Origin: Anaerolineae bacterium
GTDB taxonomy: Bacteria; Chloroflexota; Anaerolineae; Aggregatilineales; Phototrophicaceae
DNA: 14,703 bases
Reading direction: 5' to 3'
Assembly: GCA_020848855.1 (NCBI GenBank)
Contig: JADLHH010000116.1
Location: 1-14,703 of the forward strand
Positions 14,363 through 14,703 of this stretch are shown here, in pieces; the first letter of the stretch is position 1; the number at the start of each line of letters is the position of its first letter. A program made the position numbers and the translations under genes. A model generated the notes under the pieces. That model ran no database searches. It was not told the origin of the DNA and saw only the letters and a list, made by a program, of their open reading frames with translations.

Positions 14363-14703
14363 TCAGCTTTCGACTTCCACCGCCATAGCGACAGCTTCCG
14401 CGCCGCCCAGGCACAGCGCCGCCAGCCCGCGTTTCAGCCCGCGATCCTTCAGCGCGTGAATCAGCGTGATCAGCACCCGCGCCCCGGACGCGCCGAGCGG
14501 GTGACCGAGAGCGATCGCGCCGCCGTTGACGTTCAGCTTGTCCATCGGCAGGGTGTAGCCCTCGCGCGCCAAGCCTTTCACGTCCGCCATCACCTGCGCG
14601 GCGAAGGCTTCGTTGACCTCGAACAAATCCACGTCGTCCATCGTCCAGCCGGCGCGCGCCAGCGCCACCGGGATCGCCTTGACCGGCGCATAGAAAATCC
14701 ACG
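14363..14703 (-). CDS. Thiolase (acetyl-CoA acetyltransferase), C-terminal part only
   Basis: The last ~113 residues of a thiolase; the gene continues past the window edge and the frame is open from about base 14701. Thiolases condense two acetyl-CoA or cleave 3-ketoacyl-CoA in the cytosol. Catalytic features of the C-terminal half are visible: VNEAFAAQ with the Asn and Glu of the NEAF motif, [16 protein letters not shown] with the active-site His, and [15 protein letters not shown] with the second active-site Cys. The last block reads CLGGAEA where the family usually has CIGGGxG or CLGGGNA, a small departure in the oxyanion and active-site loop. The nucleophilic N-terminal Cys lies outside the window. 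It is followed 20 bases later by the GNAT gene. Confidence 0.92.
   Translation of the reverse strand, partial: WIFYAPVKAIPVALARAGWTMDDVDLFEVNEAFAAQVMADVKGLAREGYTLPMDKLNVNGGAIALGHPLGASGARVLITLIHALKDRGLKRGLAALCLGGAEAVAMAVEVES

Noticed and set aside
1..14703. Defence island, CRISPR array, toxin-antitoxin pair, transposon or phage
   Set aside because: No direct-repeat array, transposase, integrase, toxin-like small gene pair or terminal inverted repeats bounding a segment were seen; the genes are ordinary chromosomal families.

Overview
The window looks like chromosomal DNA from a GC-rich bacterium, most likely a member of the Chloroflexota (Anaerolineae-like). This placement is an inference. 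It rests on high GC, several multi-membrane-segment GT39/PMT_2-type glycosyltransferases that each carry a soluble C-terminal part, and a short lipoprotein cytochrome c. No rRNA, tRNA, CRISPR array, insertion sequence or phage gene was seen, and no stretch over 300 bases lacks a gene or gene remnant.

Layout. (1) 1-191, + strand: the 3' end of a CoA-binding (YccU-type) protein gene. (2) 4039-237, - strand: a tight operon of a D-2-hydroxyacid dehydrogenase and two GT39-type membrane glycosyltransferases, with a 3-nt gap and then a 4-nt overlap. Its 3' end meets the 3' end of (1) at a 28-bp near-palindrome (213-240). (3) 4087-5886, + strand: a third GT39 with a C-terminal beta-rich domain, divergent from (2). 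The roughly 50-bp divergent region contains TATAAT and probably two overlapping promoters. (4) 5989-9641, + strand: two adjacent ABC exporter half-transporters that form a textbook heterodimer with one degenerate and one consensus ATP site, followed by the out-of-frame remnant of a HAD-family hydrolase (9649-9836). (5) 9918-10824, + strand: a lipoprotein mono-heme cytochrome c and a four-helix membrane protein with conserved-looking histidines. (6) A perfect 32-bp palindrome (10831-10862) between convergent genes. (7) 13745-10869, - strand: a fourth GT39, again with the C-terminal beta domain, and a YajO-like aldo/keto reductase whose Shine-Dalgarno overlaps the GT stop codon. (8) 14703-13845, - strand: the C-terminal part of a thiolase and a GNAT acetyltransferase.

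How the genes fit together. Four polyprenyl-phosphate-sugar-dependent type membrane glycosyltransferases in under 14 kb suggest a locus rich in cell-surface glycosylation genes, but they lie in three separate transcription units mixed with metabolic enzymes. No lipid-linked sugar synthase (GT2/DPM type) or acceptor protein is visible next to them. The ABC pair is a self-contained exporter unit. The remaining genes look like ordinary metabolism. I do not see a convincing new defence or mobile system. The items most worth a second look are the HAD remnant, the two related palindromes, the divergent promoter and start-codon puzzle at 4004-4087, and a possible leader ORF before the fourth glycosyltransferase.
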